Source: SKVR01 sp037441525 (lineage in GTDB: Bacteria > Bacteroidota > Bacteroidia > Bacteroidales > UBA7960). From it: a DNA stretch of 56,589 bases. This document shows positions 8,452-17,367 of the stretch, piece by piece. The stretch covers positions 1 through 56,589 of the forward strand of contig JBBISA010000023.1 of the NCBI GenBank assembly GCA_037441525.1. Direction: 5' to 3'. The notes under the pieces are model-generated. The model was not told where the DNA came from. It did not search any database and saw nothing but the letters and a program-made list of their open reading frames with translations. The translations under genes and the position numbers were made by a program. The stretch's first letter is position 1. Each line of letters opens with the position of its first letter.

Positions 8452-8898
8452 TTATTGGTTTTTATCTTCTTCAATTACAATCTTTTCAATTTTGTCGCCT
8501 TGTCGTATAAGGTCTATAACTTCGAGTCCTTCATATACTTTCCCAAAACAGGTATGTTTGCGATCGAGGTGCTGGGTATTTTGCCTGTTATGACAAATAA
8601 AAAACTGGGAACCTCCCGTGTTGCGCCCGGCGTGTGCCATAGACAGCACTCCACGGTCGTGGTATTGGTTGCCCCCATCGAGCTCGCAAGGGATGGTATA
8701 TCCCGGGCCGCCGCTCCCTGTTCCGTTGGGGCACCCTCCCTGGATAACAAAATCGGGAATAACACGGTGGAAATTTAAACCGTTGTAATAGCCCTTGCGG
8801 GCAAGGGTTACAAAGTTTTTTACAGTGTTGGGGGCGTCTTTTTCAAAGAACATTACCTTCATTACCCCTTTTTCGGTATGGATTGAAGATTTCAACAT
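8452..8898 (-). CDS. Cyclophilin-type peptidyl-prolyl cis-trans isomerase
   Basis: 148 residues with no signal peptide, so cytoplasmic. Catalytic-site motifs are clear: NFHRVIPDFVIQGGCPNGTG (active-site Arg and Phe), HAGRNTGGSQFFICH and FGKVYEGLEVID. Family members accelerate cis-trans isomerisation of prolyl bonds in protein folding. The length is normal for a bacterial single-domain cyclophilin. It is the first gene of a two-gene unit with the S4 protein. Confidence 0.92.
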   Translation of the reverse strand: MLKSSIHTEKGVMKVMFFEKDAPNTVKNFVTLARKGYYNGLNFHRVIPDFVIQGGCPNGTGSGGPGYTIPCELDGGNQYHDRGVLSMAHAGRNTGGSQFFICHNRQNTQHLDRKHTCFGKVYEGLEVIDLIRQGDKIEKIVIEEDKNQ

Positions 8899-9081
8899 AA
8901 TGTGAACGGATTTGAGTTATTTGCGCTAAAATTTATACTTTCGCCGTTGATTCAGGGTGTAAAAGTAATGATTATTTTTCAGCAAGATTCGCATGATTAT
9001 GTCTCTGAATAATGTTCTTCTTGCCCATCACTAAATGCTTACAATAATCGAATGACAATAATTTTTTAAACATAGATACGA

Positions 9082-9717
9082 ATGAAAAGGTTCCTGAAGA
9101 ATTATTCATTTATTTTAATGATTTATGGCGTTATCGCTCTGCTGGCCACCCTTCTTGTTTTTTGGAAGGGCAAAGCAGATATTCATTTATTGGTTAACCG
9201 TAATAACCATTTTTTGGCTGACATTTTTTTTAAGTACATTACACACCTGGGCGATGGTCTTTTTGCGGCAATTCTTGTTGTTGTATTGCTCTTTATAAAA
9301 TTCAGACACAGCTTAACACAAGCTATTGCCGCTGTGCTTGCAGGGTTATCTGCCCAATTGATGAAACGGTTATTATTTCCGGGTGTTTCGCGTCCGGCAG
9401 GTTTTTTCGAAAACGAATATGAGCTATATTTTGTTGAAGGGGTTAAGATTCTCAAAAGTTTTTCTTTCCCTTCTGGTCATGCTGCAACTGCATTTGCCCT
9501 GTTTTTTTGTCTTATTTTTTTAACCAAAAAACGCTGGTTGCAAATAATTTACCTTACCCTGGCCATCATAGTGGGTTATTCGCGCATGTATTTATCGTTA
9601 CATTTTCTGCCCGATATAATTGCTGGTTCATTACTTGGTTTGTTGTCGGCTCTTATAGCCACCTTGATTATTAATACATGGGATAAAAGCTGGATGGAAC
9701 GCAGGCTCAGAATCTAA
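9082..9717 (+). CDS. PAP2-family membrane phosphatase
   Basis: 211 residues, about six membrane helices. The tripartite PAP2 signature is complete: KRLLFPGVSRP (residues 95-105), PSGHAATAF (130-138) and SRMYLSLHFLPD (167-178), which give the catalytic His and the phosphate-binding Arg/Lys. The family removes phosphate from lipid (pyro)phosphates such as undecaprenyl pyrophosphate or lipid A. It is the first gene of a tight plus-strand group with an ArnT-like transferase (16-base gap) and a GT2, which suggests a job in recycling or modifying a lipid-linked envelope glycan. Confidence 0.88.
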   Translation: MKRFLKNYSFILMIYGVIALLATLLVFWKGKADIHLLVNRNNHFLADIFFKYITHLGDGLFAAILVVVLLFIKFRHSLTQAIAAVLAGLSAQLMKRLLFPGVSRPAGFFENEYELYFVEGVKILKSFSFPSGHAATAFALFFCLIFLTKKRWLQIIYLTLAIIVGYSRMYLSLHFLPDIIAGSLLGLLSALIATLIINTWDKSWMERRLRI

Positions 9718-9733
9718 AAACGTTGTAAATTTC

Positions 9734-11413
9734 ATGAAAAGTCAATTTTCATTTATAGACCCGAATTACGTTTATATTTTCGTCTTTTCGCTGATTTTCT
9801 TTTTCCCGTTTTTAGGGGGAGTACATCTTTTCGACTGGGACGAGATCAATTTTGCCGAGTCGGCTCGCGAAATGATTCTTACCGGCGATTATCTTACAGT
9901 TCAGGTAAATTTTATTCCTTTTTGGGAGAAGCCCCCCTTGTTTATATGGATGCAGGTGCTTAGCATGAAGGTATTCGGCATCAATGAGTTTGCCGCCCGT
10001 TTTCCAAATGCGGTATGCGGAATTGTTACGCTTGTGTTTTTGTACTGGGCAGGTAAAAGGTTGTTTAGCAACCGGTTCGGACTATTATGGGCAGGAGCCT
10101 ATGCAGGCTCGGTATTAACATTTTTCTACTTCAAGAGTGGGATTATAGATCCCTGGTTCAATCTGTTTATTTTTGCAGGCATTTATTCTTACTATGAATA
10201 TACAATAGCTGAAAATCCCCAAAAACGGGCATTTATCGCTATCATTACAGGTTCGATGATAGGTCTGGCAATTCTGACCAAAGGGCCGGTGGCTTTGTTG
10301 GTTTTTGCTTTAACCCAGGCAATTCATTTTTCGCTGAATAAATTCAGGTTCAATATACGCCTGGTTGATTTAGGCCTTTTTGTTGTTTTCATGGGTCTTA
10401 CCGGTGGATTGTGGTTTATTTTGCAGATAATGATTGGCAATTATGGTATTATTGCCGATTTTATTCAATACCAGATTCGTTTGTTTAAAACCCGCGATGC
10501 CGGTCATGGGGGCTTTTTGCTGTATCACTTTGTGGTTGTATTTTTTGGGGTATTCCCGGCGTCTGTTCTCGCTTTTTCGGCCTTTCGTAAAAAAAGCACA
10601 CTGTTTTTAAAGGAGAAGCATTTGCCATTTCAACATCTGATGGCGATTCTGCTTTCGGTGGTATTAGTATTATTTACCATTGTAAAAACCAAAATTCTGC
10701 ATTACTCATCGCTCACCTATTTTCCGCTGACATTTTTTGCAGCATTGGCTGTATATAAACTTCATCTGAGCGGACAATCCTTCAACCGTTTTTCTCGAAT
10801 AACAATATCGATACTTGGGGTGATGTATGGCTTTGTGGTGATGGTATTGCCTTTTATCATTATAACTCTGAAAGAATGGATTGTGGGAAACAATCTCATA
10901 AAGGACCCCTTCGCAATCGGAAATCTTCAGGCCCAGGTTACCTGGTATGGTTGGGAAGGCATTGGTGGATTAATGCTCATTGTTGGGGTTGTGCTGTTTA
11001 ATCGTTATCGGAAAGATGTATTAAAAGCAACAACAACGATTTTTGCGGGAACTATTCTGTTTATTAGTATTACTCTGGTTTTAATTATTCCTCGTGTAGA
11101 AGGGTATTCTCAGCGTGCAGCCCTTGAGTTTTATAAAATCAAAGCCGGCCAGGATGTATATGTAAATACTTTGGGGTTTAAAAGCTATGCTCAATTATTT
11201 TACTTCGAAAAGCCTGTACCTGACAATCCGGAATCTTACAACTCGGAATGGCTTCTAAAAGGAAATATTGATAAGGATGCCTATTTTGTGAGCAAAATAC
11301 AACGAAAACAGCAGTTTCTTGACGAATTTCCATTGCTTACAGTAGTGGAAGAAAAAAATGGATTTGTATTTTTTAAAAGATTTAAGCCAACAGAAAATAA
11401 TGATAACCAATAA
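9734..11413 (+). CDS. ArnT/PMT-like membrane glycosyltransferase
   Basis: 559 residues with about 12 membrane helices. The first extracytoplasmic loop carries FDWDEINFAESAREMILTGD and FWEKPPLFIWMQ, the acidic and Lys-Pro-Pro motifs of GT-C transferases of the GT83/GT39 type (ArnT relatives). These move sugars from polyprenyl-phosphate donors to lipid A or other envelope acceptors outside the membrane. A soluble C-terminal part follows the last helix (about residue 450 onward). The end overlaps the start of the GT2 gene by 14 bases, so they are translationally coupled. Donor and acceptor are unknown. Confidence 0.85.
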   Translation: MKSQFSFIDPNYVYIFVFSLIFFFPFLGGVHLFDWDEINFAESAREMILTGDYLTVQVNFIPFWEKPPLFIWMQVLSMKVFGINEFAARFPNAVCGIVTLVFLYWAGKRLFSNRFGLLWAGAYAGSVLTFFYFKSGIIDPWFNLFIFAGIYSYYEYTIAENPQKRAFIAIITGSMIGLAILTKGPVALLVFALTQAIHFSLNKFRFNIRLVDLGLFVVFMGLTGGLWFILQIMIGNYGIIADFIQYQIRLFKTRDAGHGGFLLYHFVVVFFGVFPASVLAFSAFRKKSTLFLKEKHLPFQHLMAILLSVVLVLFTIVKTKILHYSSLTYFPLTFFAALAVYKLHLSGQSFNRFSRITISILGVMYGFVVMVLPFIIITLKEWIVGNNLIKDPFAIGNLQAQVTWYGWEGIGGLMLIVGVVLFNRYRKDVLKATTTIFAGTILFISITLVLIIPRVEGYSQRAALEFYKIKAGQDVYVNTLGFKSYAQLFYFEKPVPDNPESYNSEWLLKGNIDKDAYFVSKIQRKQQFLDEFPLLTVVEEKNGFVFFKRFKPTENNDNQ

Positions 11414-12173
11414 GACAGTAACAGTAGTGCTTCCTGCCTACAATGCAGGAAAAACCATTGAAAGAACCTATAATGAAATACCTTTCGATATTGTTGACCA
11501 TGTAATTTTGGTTGATGACCACAGTCGTGATGATACCATTGAAGTTGCCCGGCGTTTGGGAATAAAACACATTGTTCATCATGAGAAAAACCTTGGCTAC
11601 GGAGGAAACCAAAAAAGCTGCTATAAGAAAGCCCTTGAACTTAACTCAGATATTATATTGATGCTTCATCCTGATTATCAGTATACTCCTAAGTTAATCC
11701 ACTCGATGTGCTATATCATAGCCAATGGGGTTTATGATGTTGTTTTTGCTTCGCGTATTTTAGGACGGGGGGCACTGAAGGGTGGTATGCCTATGTATAA
11801 ATACATAGCCAACCGGTTTCTTACCCTCTTCCAGAATATTTTAATGAATCAGAAACTTTCGGAATATCACACTGGGTATAGGGCTTTTTCGGCCGAGGTA
11901 CTTCGCCATGTACCCTGGCAAAAAAACTCTGATGATTTTATTTTCGACAACCAGATAATTGGACAAATTTTCTATGCCGGCTATGAAATTGCCGAAGTTA
12001 CCTGCCCTACCAGATATTTTGATGAGGCATCATCCATCAATTTTAAAAGAAGCACAATTTATGGACTTGGAGTACTTAAAGTCTCCCTGAGCTATTTTCT
12101 TCAGAAAAATAAACTGGCAACCTTCGATTTTCTGAAAGGGATTACCCCTCGGGCAGAAGATTCAAACCGGTAA
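11400..12173 (+). CDS. Family 2 glycosyltransferase
   Basis: 257 residues. GT-A fold: TVTVVLPAYNAGKTIERTYN, then HVILVDDHSRDDTIEVARR and IILMLHPDYQYTP with the metal-binding acidic region. There are no obvious C-terminal membrane helices, so it is cytoplasmic or membrane-associated. Relatives transfer sugars to polyprenyl phosphate, which would supply the donor for the ArnT-like enzyme encoded just upstream. I chose the ATG at 11400, inside the 3' end of the previous gene, because homology begins there. An in-frame ATG at 11358 would add 14 unconserved residues. Confidence 0.85.
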   Translation: MITNKTVTVVLPAYNAGKTIERTYNEIPFDIVDHVILVDDHSRDDTIEVARRLGIKHIVHHEKNLGYGGNQKSCYKKALELNSDIILMLHPDYQYTPKLIHSMCYIIANGVYDVVFASRILGRGALKGGMPMYKYIANRFLTLFQNILMNQKLSEYHTGYRAFSAEVLRHVPWQKNSDDFIFDNQIIGQIFYAGYEIAEVTCPTRYFDEASSINFKRSTIYGLGVLKVSLSYFLQKNKLATFDFLKGITPRAEDSNR

Positions 12174-12175
12174 CA

Positions 12176-12988
12176 TTATCTTATTTTAGATGTAAAAGCA
12201 TTTCGAAGCCCCTTTGCCTGGGTCAGTTCCATCTTTACACTACCCACTATGATGCCCGATTGAGCAAGGATTGGGATTTTGTTTTTGTCGTCAGAAATCC
12301 AGATAGTCATAGGGTAGGGTTGACTGAATACGTTTCCGGTAAGTACTTCGGGTTTAAATCGTAGGGTTTTGAAGGTTCCCATGCGGGTACTTATCTCTTC
12401 CCGTCCTTCAAAAATTACCTGGGTGGTATAAACTTCGTCATCCAGAAAAAACTGAACCTGGAAGGCATCTCCAGCCTTTAGGTTTTCGAAGCTGTAAGTA
12501 CGCAAAAAATAGAATGCAGAAATGATATCCTGCACGTAGGGTACCGTTTTTACGGTAGCTGTGTTGCTTATTGCTATGTTTTCATAGTGATTAAAAAGCA
12601 CATTCTGGTTGAGTTTGAAACTCCCTTCACTCACACGGCGCATAAACATGTGGGGCGCAATGGCATCCTCATCGATATAGGTTTCGTAACGGTTTACAAC
12701 CCTGAAAAAATAATTGAATGCCCCGCGCGAACGACCCAAACCAACAACGGCCATTGTTTTACGTCCACCTATGACTTCCAATCCTGATTTTATTTCGAGC
12801 GAAGCTTCGCCAGCTACCACATTTCCGGTTAGGTAGCTATCGTAAAAAACACGGTAGGTAATCTTTTCGCCAGGATTAAAAGCAGTATTTTCAATTTTTC
12901 GGAGGTGCTGGCTAAACAAAGGAGCCGAAACAAGCAGAGATATGCCGGAGAATAGTGTTATCAGTTGTGAGATGATCCTTTTTTTCAT
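12176..12988 (-). CDS. DUF3108 domain exported protein
   Basis: 270 residues with an N-terminal signal peptide (MKKRIISQLITLFSGISLLV...LFSQ). The mature part matches the DUF3108 pattern: FNPGEKITYRVFYD, then GEASLEI, YFFRVVNRYETYID, GDAFQVQFFLDDEVY and TFKTLRFKPEVLTG. Predicted periplasmic or outer-membrane-facing beta-rich protein of unknown function. It is convergent with the GT2 gene, whose stop lies two bases away. Confidence 0.8.
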   Translation of the reverse strand: MKKRIISQLITLFSGISLLVSAPLFSQHLRKIENTAFNPGEKITYRVFYDSYLTGNVVAGEASLEIKSGLEVIGGRKTMAVVGLGRSRGAFNYFFRVVNRYETYIDEDAIAPHMFMRRVSEGSFKLNQNVLFNHYENIAISNTATVKTVPYVQDIISAFYFLRTYSFENLKAGDAFQVQFFLDDEVYTTQVIFEGREEISTRMGTFKTLRFKPEVLTGNVFSQPYPMTIWISDDKNKIPILAQSGIIVGSVKMELTQAKGLRNAFTSKIR

Positions 12989-13107
12989 GGGATTAGTAGT
13001 TTGGTTAATGTTGACGGATAAAATTAACGAATCATTCTCAAAATTCGTATGGCGTTAATAAACGCGGTATCCGTTTTTTCTTTTATAACCAAATAATATT
13101 CCAAAGG

Positions 13108-13146
13108 GCCGGGAAATAAGATTCCCGGCTGTCATAAAAAATGACA
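13108..13146. terminator. Two tandem hairpins after the chemoreceptor pseudogene
   Basis: GCCGGGAA/TTCCCGGC (13108-13129) is followed without a gap by TGTCAT/ATGACA (13130-13146). On the minus strand they come just after the pseudogene stop at 13160. The T-tract is short, so termination is likely but not certain. Confidence 0.5.
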
Positions 13147-13159
13147 ATACGACATTATT

Positions 13160-14674
13160 CTATTGAATTTTGAACCAGTTTATAGCATCTACAAGGCTTT
13201 CGGCGAGGCTGGCCACTTCTTCTGCACTTGTTGCCAACTCTTCCGAAGCAGCTGCATTTTGCTGGGTAACCTGGTTGAGTTGAAGTATTGCATTTTGAAT
13301 TTGCTCAATACCTGATGCTTGTTCGTGGCTTACAGCCGAAATTTCTTTAACAAGTAGTGTGGTATTGTTAATGTCTGGGGATGATTTCCATCATTATTAT
13401 ACCCGGCGCCTTCAGCAAATTCATGGCTTGTTTGTGCAAGACCAATAATTTCATCAGCTGCCAGCTTACTGCGATCAGCTAATTTTCTCACTTCTGCTGC
13501 CACTACAGCAAAACCCCTTCCGTTTTCGCCGGCCCGGGCAGCTTCAACAGCGGCATTGAGGGCAAGAATGTTGGTCTGGGAAGCAATTTCATTAATAACT
13601 TTTATTTTTTCAGCAATTACCTTATTGGCTTCTACTGCCTTGCGGGCTTTTTGAGCAACCATATCAATTCCTTTTTGTACCTGGGTTGATTTCTTTTCTG
13701 TCTGATTGGCATTGTCGGCAATCTGCTGCACATTGCTGCTCATTTGTTCCATAGATGATGATATTTCTTCAACCGACGATGCCTGCTCTGTTGCACCCTT
13801 TGAAATATTCTGGGCGGCATAGCTCATTTGCCCGGTGGCTGAGGCAATATTGGATGCTCCGGTAGTAACGTTCTCTATTATTTCCTTAAGTTTGGAAGCC
13901 ATATTATTGAGCGAACGGGCGAGCACTCCTGTTTCGTCTTTCTGTTTGAGCATTTGGGGATTAATTTTAATGGTAAGGTCCCCTGCGGCAATTGTTCCTG
14001 CAATTTCAAATCCTTTAATAATACCCCTTCTTACGCGTGAAGCGATATACAGAGCGATTAAATATTATTGCGCCTATTACAATAGTAAAAAAGGTAATAT
14101 GCGAAATGAGAATTCCGTTCTGAACCCTTTGAATATCATCAATATAAACCCCACTACCCACAATCCAGTTCCATTCTCTGAAACCTTTTACAAAACTTAC
14201 TTTGGGCTGGGGTTGTTTCTCTCCGATTTTTTCCTATTGATAATAAACGAAACCTTGCTGGTATTTATTTACCACCTCAACCATCTCCAAGAAAAGCCTT
14301 TTGCCATCGGGGTCAGTAAAATTTCTCAGGTCCCGGCCCTCAAGGTCCCGATTGGGGTGCATTACCATTGCCGGTTGGTAATCGTTGATCCAGTAGTAAT
14401 CATTATTGCCATATTTTATCGCTCTTAAAGCATCAATGGCAGGTTCTTTGGCATCATCTTCAGAGTAGGCTCCTTTTTTGAACTCTCTGTAGTATTGATC
14501 AACTATTCCATAACCCACTTCAACCACCTGCATGGTACGCGACTCTATAAGTCTTTGGCTGGTTTTTGTGATTACAGGATAGAGGTAGAAGGCTCCGAAA
14601 ACAAACAACAGGATAATTACCAGACCAAAGCCGGTGATTATCTTGTACCTGATTTTTAAATCGTTGAAATTCAA
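13160..14674 (-). pseudogene. Methyl-accepting chemotaxis protein, disrupted by three lesions
   Basis: The N-terminal fragment has a membrane helix (FGLVIILLFVFGAFYLYPVI) and a single-Cache sensor domain ending GFVYYQ, then TAG at 14234-14236 where TGG is expected. The same frame continues EKIGEKQPQPKVSFVKGFRE and WNWIVGSGVYIDD until a frameshift near 14060. The HAMP and signalling region then read in another frame (SLNNMASKLKEIIENV, then NEIASQTNILALNAAVEAAR) until a second frameshift near 13390-13412. The original frame is restored for EISAVSHEQASGIEQIQNAI and a stop at 13160. The two indels cancel, so the ancestor was about 504 residues. No che genes are nearby. Confidence 0.9.
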
Positions 14675-15212
14675 AGCATTGCCTCCTTATCGTTAAGGGT
14701 TAATTATTCATTTAAGGTGCTCATAATGAATGAAATAAATAAGAAAATACTAGTTTTTTTTTAAATTGGTGTTTGATGATAACAGATGGGAGATGCACCT
14801 ATAGATTTATAAATATCTATTTAGCCTGGGTGCAATCCCCCAGTATTAGTCAGCCCAAGGTTTGTCCTTTTGTAATTGAGTAGTTGGAGTTTCCCCTTTT
14901 GAAGATCATAATTTACTTCTCTACAACCAACGGACAGTTTATTGAAGGCGTGGAAAGGGAAATTGGGGTTGATGGATTCTTTTGATGCCGTAATAAACCC
15001 GAATCTTTCCTGTGGGATATTTATTGAATCAATTTTCTGTGGTACCTTTTACAGTATGACTTACTTATAGCCTTTTACATTCATCATGATTGTGATGTAA
15101 GCTTTACAGATGCCTTTTGGAGAGCTATAAAACAGGATGTCGGGTATGCCATTTCAAGCTCAATTCACCCAAAAGTTAAGTTGAGATTGTTTATTGGGTC
15201 AAAACTGATTGC
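14675..15212. other. Long intergenic stretch with possible gene remnant
   Basis: 538 bases between the chemoreceptor pseudogene start and the hybrid kinase end. I find no intact gene. On the plus strand 15028-15216 is open for 62 codons without an ATG (reading LLIAFYIHHDCDVSFTDAFW, then AISSSIHPKVKLRLFIGSK), overlapping the kinase stop. It may be chance or the tail of a decayed gene; no family is recognisable. Confidence 0.3.
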
Positions 15213-17189
15213 TTAAGGAAAGAACTGTTTTATAATGCGGTTAAAATCATCTGATTTAACCGGTTTTGTAAGATAATCATCGAGGCCCAGCTCCATGTAT
15301 TTTTCGCGATCGCCTTCGAAAGCGTTGGCACTTAAACCGATAATGGGAGGAAGTGTGGTAAAACTATTCTTAAGTTCCTGCGTGGCTGTAAGGCCGTCCA
15401 TTTTAGGCATTTGTATATCCATAAGAATCAGGTCGAAAGAGTCTTGATTAAATTTTTCCAGCACTTCAAAGCCATCCTTTGCAACAGTTACCTTATGTCC
15501 AAGGGTAGTAAGCATAAGAGATACCACTTTTTGGTTAACCACCTTGTCTTCGGCAAAGAGTATGTTCAATGATTTTGTTTTTTCTGTCAGGGAATTATTG
15601 GCGCTGCTCAGAGATTCTTTTACTTCTTCTTCTGCATGTGAAAAACCAAAGGTAAACCAGAAAATACTTCCCACAGGATTATTAGGTTTGTAACCGGTAT
15701 CACCACCCATCAGGTTCGATAATTGTCTGCAAATGGTCAATCCCAGGCCAGTGCCTTCGAATTGCCTGACATCATGGTGATCGATTTGAGCAAAAGGTTG
15801 GAAAATATACTCTTCCTGTGCTGGATTAATTCCGTTTCCAGTATCGGAAATTTCTATCTTAATGTGGCTGTATTTGTTCCTTTCGGGATTAACGACCATG
15901 TTTGCAGATAGTTTTATTTCGCCTGATGGAGTAAATTTTACTGCGTTATTGATCAAATTATTCAGAATCTGTATAATTTTTCCCTGATCGGCATGCATCT
16001 TTTCGGGGATAGCTTTATCGACATGGGTTGAGAAGACTACTGGATTTTTACATACCGATTGAAAATAATATATCGAGGATTCAATTAGTTCATTGAAATA
16101 AAATGTACGGTTCATCAAGGTGATTTTCCCCGCTTCAATTTTTGAAAAATCAAGCACCTGATTTATGATTTCACGCAGATTTTCGCCCGACTTACGAAGT
16201 ATTTCCATCAATTCGGCCTGCTGGGCTGTGAGATGAGTTCTCGTAATAAGGTCAGCTGCTCCAAGGATTCCCGTGAGGGGTGTACGTATTTCGTGACTCA
16301 TATTGGCCAGAAAATTTTGCTTAAACTTAACGGATTCCTGTGCTACGGCAATTTTCTTTTCAAGTTGTTGTTTTTCAATCCACAATGAGCGGTCTTCCAT
16401 AATTGCAATGGCATTGATTACCTCACCTTTGTTGTTAAAAACCGGAACAACCTGTATCTTGATGTTAATTTCTTTTCCAGATGAAACTGTTTTATAAACC
16501 CCTTCATAAGTGATTGGTTTTCCATCAATAATGGTTTGAAACATGGTTGTAAAGCCCGGGAAGGTTGCTTTTTTAATGTCAGTGCCTATCATTTTTTCAA
16601 TCGGTGCGCCCACAATGGCTGCAAATTGTTCATTGCAGCTGGTCAGGAAACCTTGCCTGTCGAAATGGGCAATGCCAAAGGGCGATTTTTCGAATATTAA
16701 CCTATATTTTGCTTCACTTTCTCTCAGGTTACTTTCGGCAAGTTTCCGGGCCGAAATATCTCGTACTATGCAGAAAAAATACTTTTCACCTTTCCAGTCC
16801 ATCCCCTTTACAGAAACTTCCACATCAAGCAAAACTCCATTTATCCGTCTGTGTTTCGATTCAAAGGTGGTATTTACATCTTCCAGCCCGGTGAAGTCAT
16901 TTATAATTTCTTGTTTGGTAGTTAATGCAACAAAATCCCAGGTGTAAAGGTGGGTAATTTCGTTTTCGGAATAACCCAGCATATTACAAAAGGCATTATT
17001 GGCCTGGAGTATTTTGTGGTTTGGGCTTATAATTACAATTCCGTCGCTGGCCTGGTCTAATAAGAATTTTTGAAATTGGAGCTCTTCGAATTGAGCAGAT
17101 CTTAATTTGGCTAACTCCTGCCTGAGTATGGCGATTTCGGCTTCAACCGCACCAGAGCTTTTCGCTCCCTTATCTGGATTGTTTTGCAT
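15213..17189 (-). CDS. Hybrid sensor histidine kinase (PAS-PAS-HisKA-HATPase-REC)
   Basis: 658 residues with no membrane helix, so a soluble sensor. An N-terminal helix is followed by two PAS domains (about 40-155 and 160-275; FCIVRDISARKLAESNLRES links them). The HisKA dimerisation domain has the phosphoacceptor His in NMSHEIRTPLTGILGA (about residue 297). The HATPase_c has N-box NLINNAVKFTP and G-boxes ISDTGNGI and EGTGLGLTICRQL. The C-terminal receiver domain carries the phosphoacceptor Asp in DLILMDIQMPKMDG (about 590). No response regulator or transcription factor gene is adjacent, so the partner is unknown. It is upstream of the chemoreceptor pseudogene on the same strand, but 538 bases separate them. 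Confidence 0.92.
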   Translation of the reverse strand: MQNNPDKGAKSSGAVEAEIAILRQELAKLRSAQFEELQFQKFLLDQASDGIVIISPNHKILQANNAFCNMLGYSENEITHLYTWDFVALTTKQEIINDFTGLEDVNTTFESKHRRINGVLLDVEVSVKGMDWKGEKYFFCIVRDISARKLAESNLRESEAKYRLIFEKSPFGIAHFDRQGFLTSCNEQFAAIVGAPIEKMIGTDIKKATFPGFTTMFQTIIDGKPITYEGVYKTVSSGKEINIKIQVVPVFNNKGEVINAIAIMEDRSLWIEKQQLEKKIAVAQESVKFKQNFLANMSHEIRTPLTGILGAADLITRTHLTAQQAELMEILRKSGENLREIINQVLDFSKIEAGKITLMNRTFYFNELIESSIYYFQSVCKNPVVFSTHVDKAIPEKMHADQGKIIQILNNLINNAVKFTPSGEIKLSANMVVNPERNKYSHIKIEISDTGNGINPAQEEYIFQPFAQIDHHDVRQFEGTGLGLTICRQLSNLMGGDTGYKPNNPVGSIFWFTFGFSHAEEEVKESLSSANNSLTEKTKSLNILFAEDKVVNQKVVSLMLTTLGHKVTVAKDGFEVLEKFNQDSFDLILMDIQMPKMDGLTATQELKNSFTTLPPIIGLSANAFEGDREKYMELGLDDYLTKPVKSDDFNRIIKQFFP

Positions 17190-17367
17190 TATACCTGAAA
17201 ATTTGTTGGATGATGTTTTGTTAATTCAATTCCTTGATTATCCCATTTTGTAAATTTACGTTAATTTGTCAATGTGCCGGTAGTTTCATAAAATCTTTTA
17301 TGTAATTTTTGGGTAAGTTTTGGCAGCCCCGAAATAAAAGACAAAAACTTAAATAATAAACGATTTT

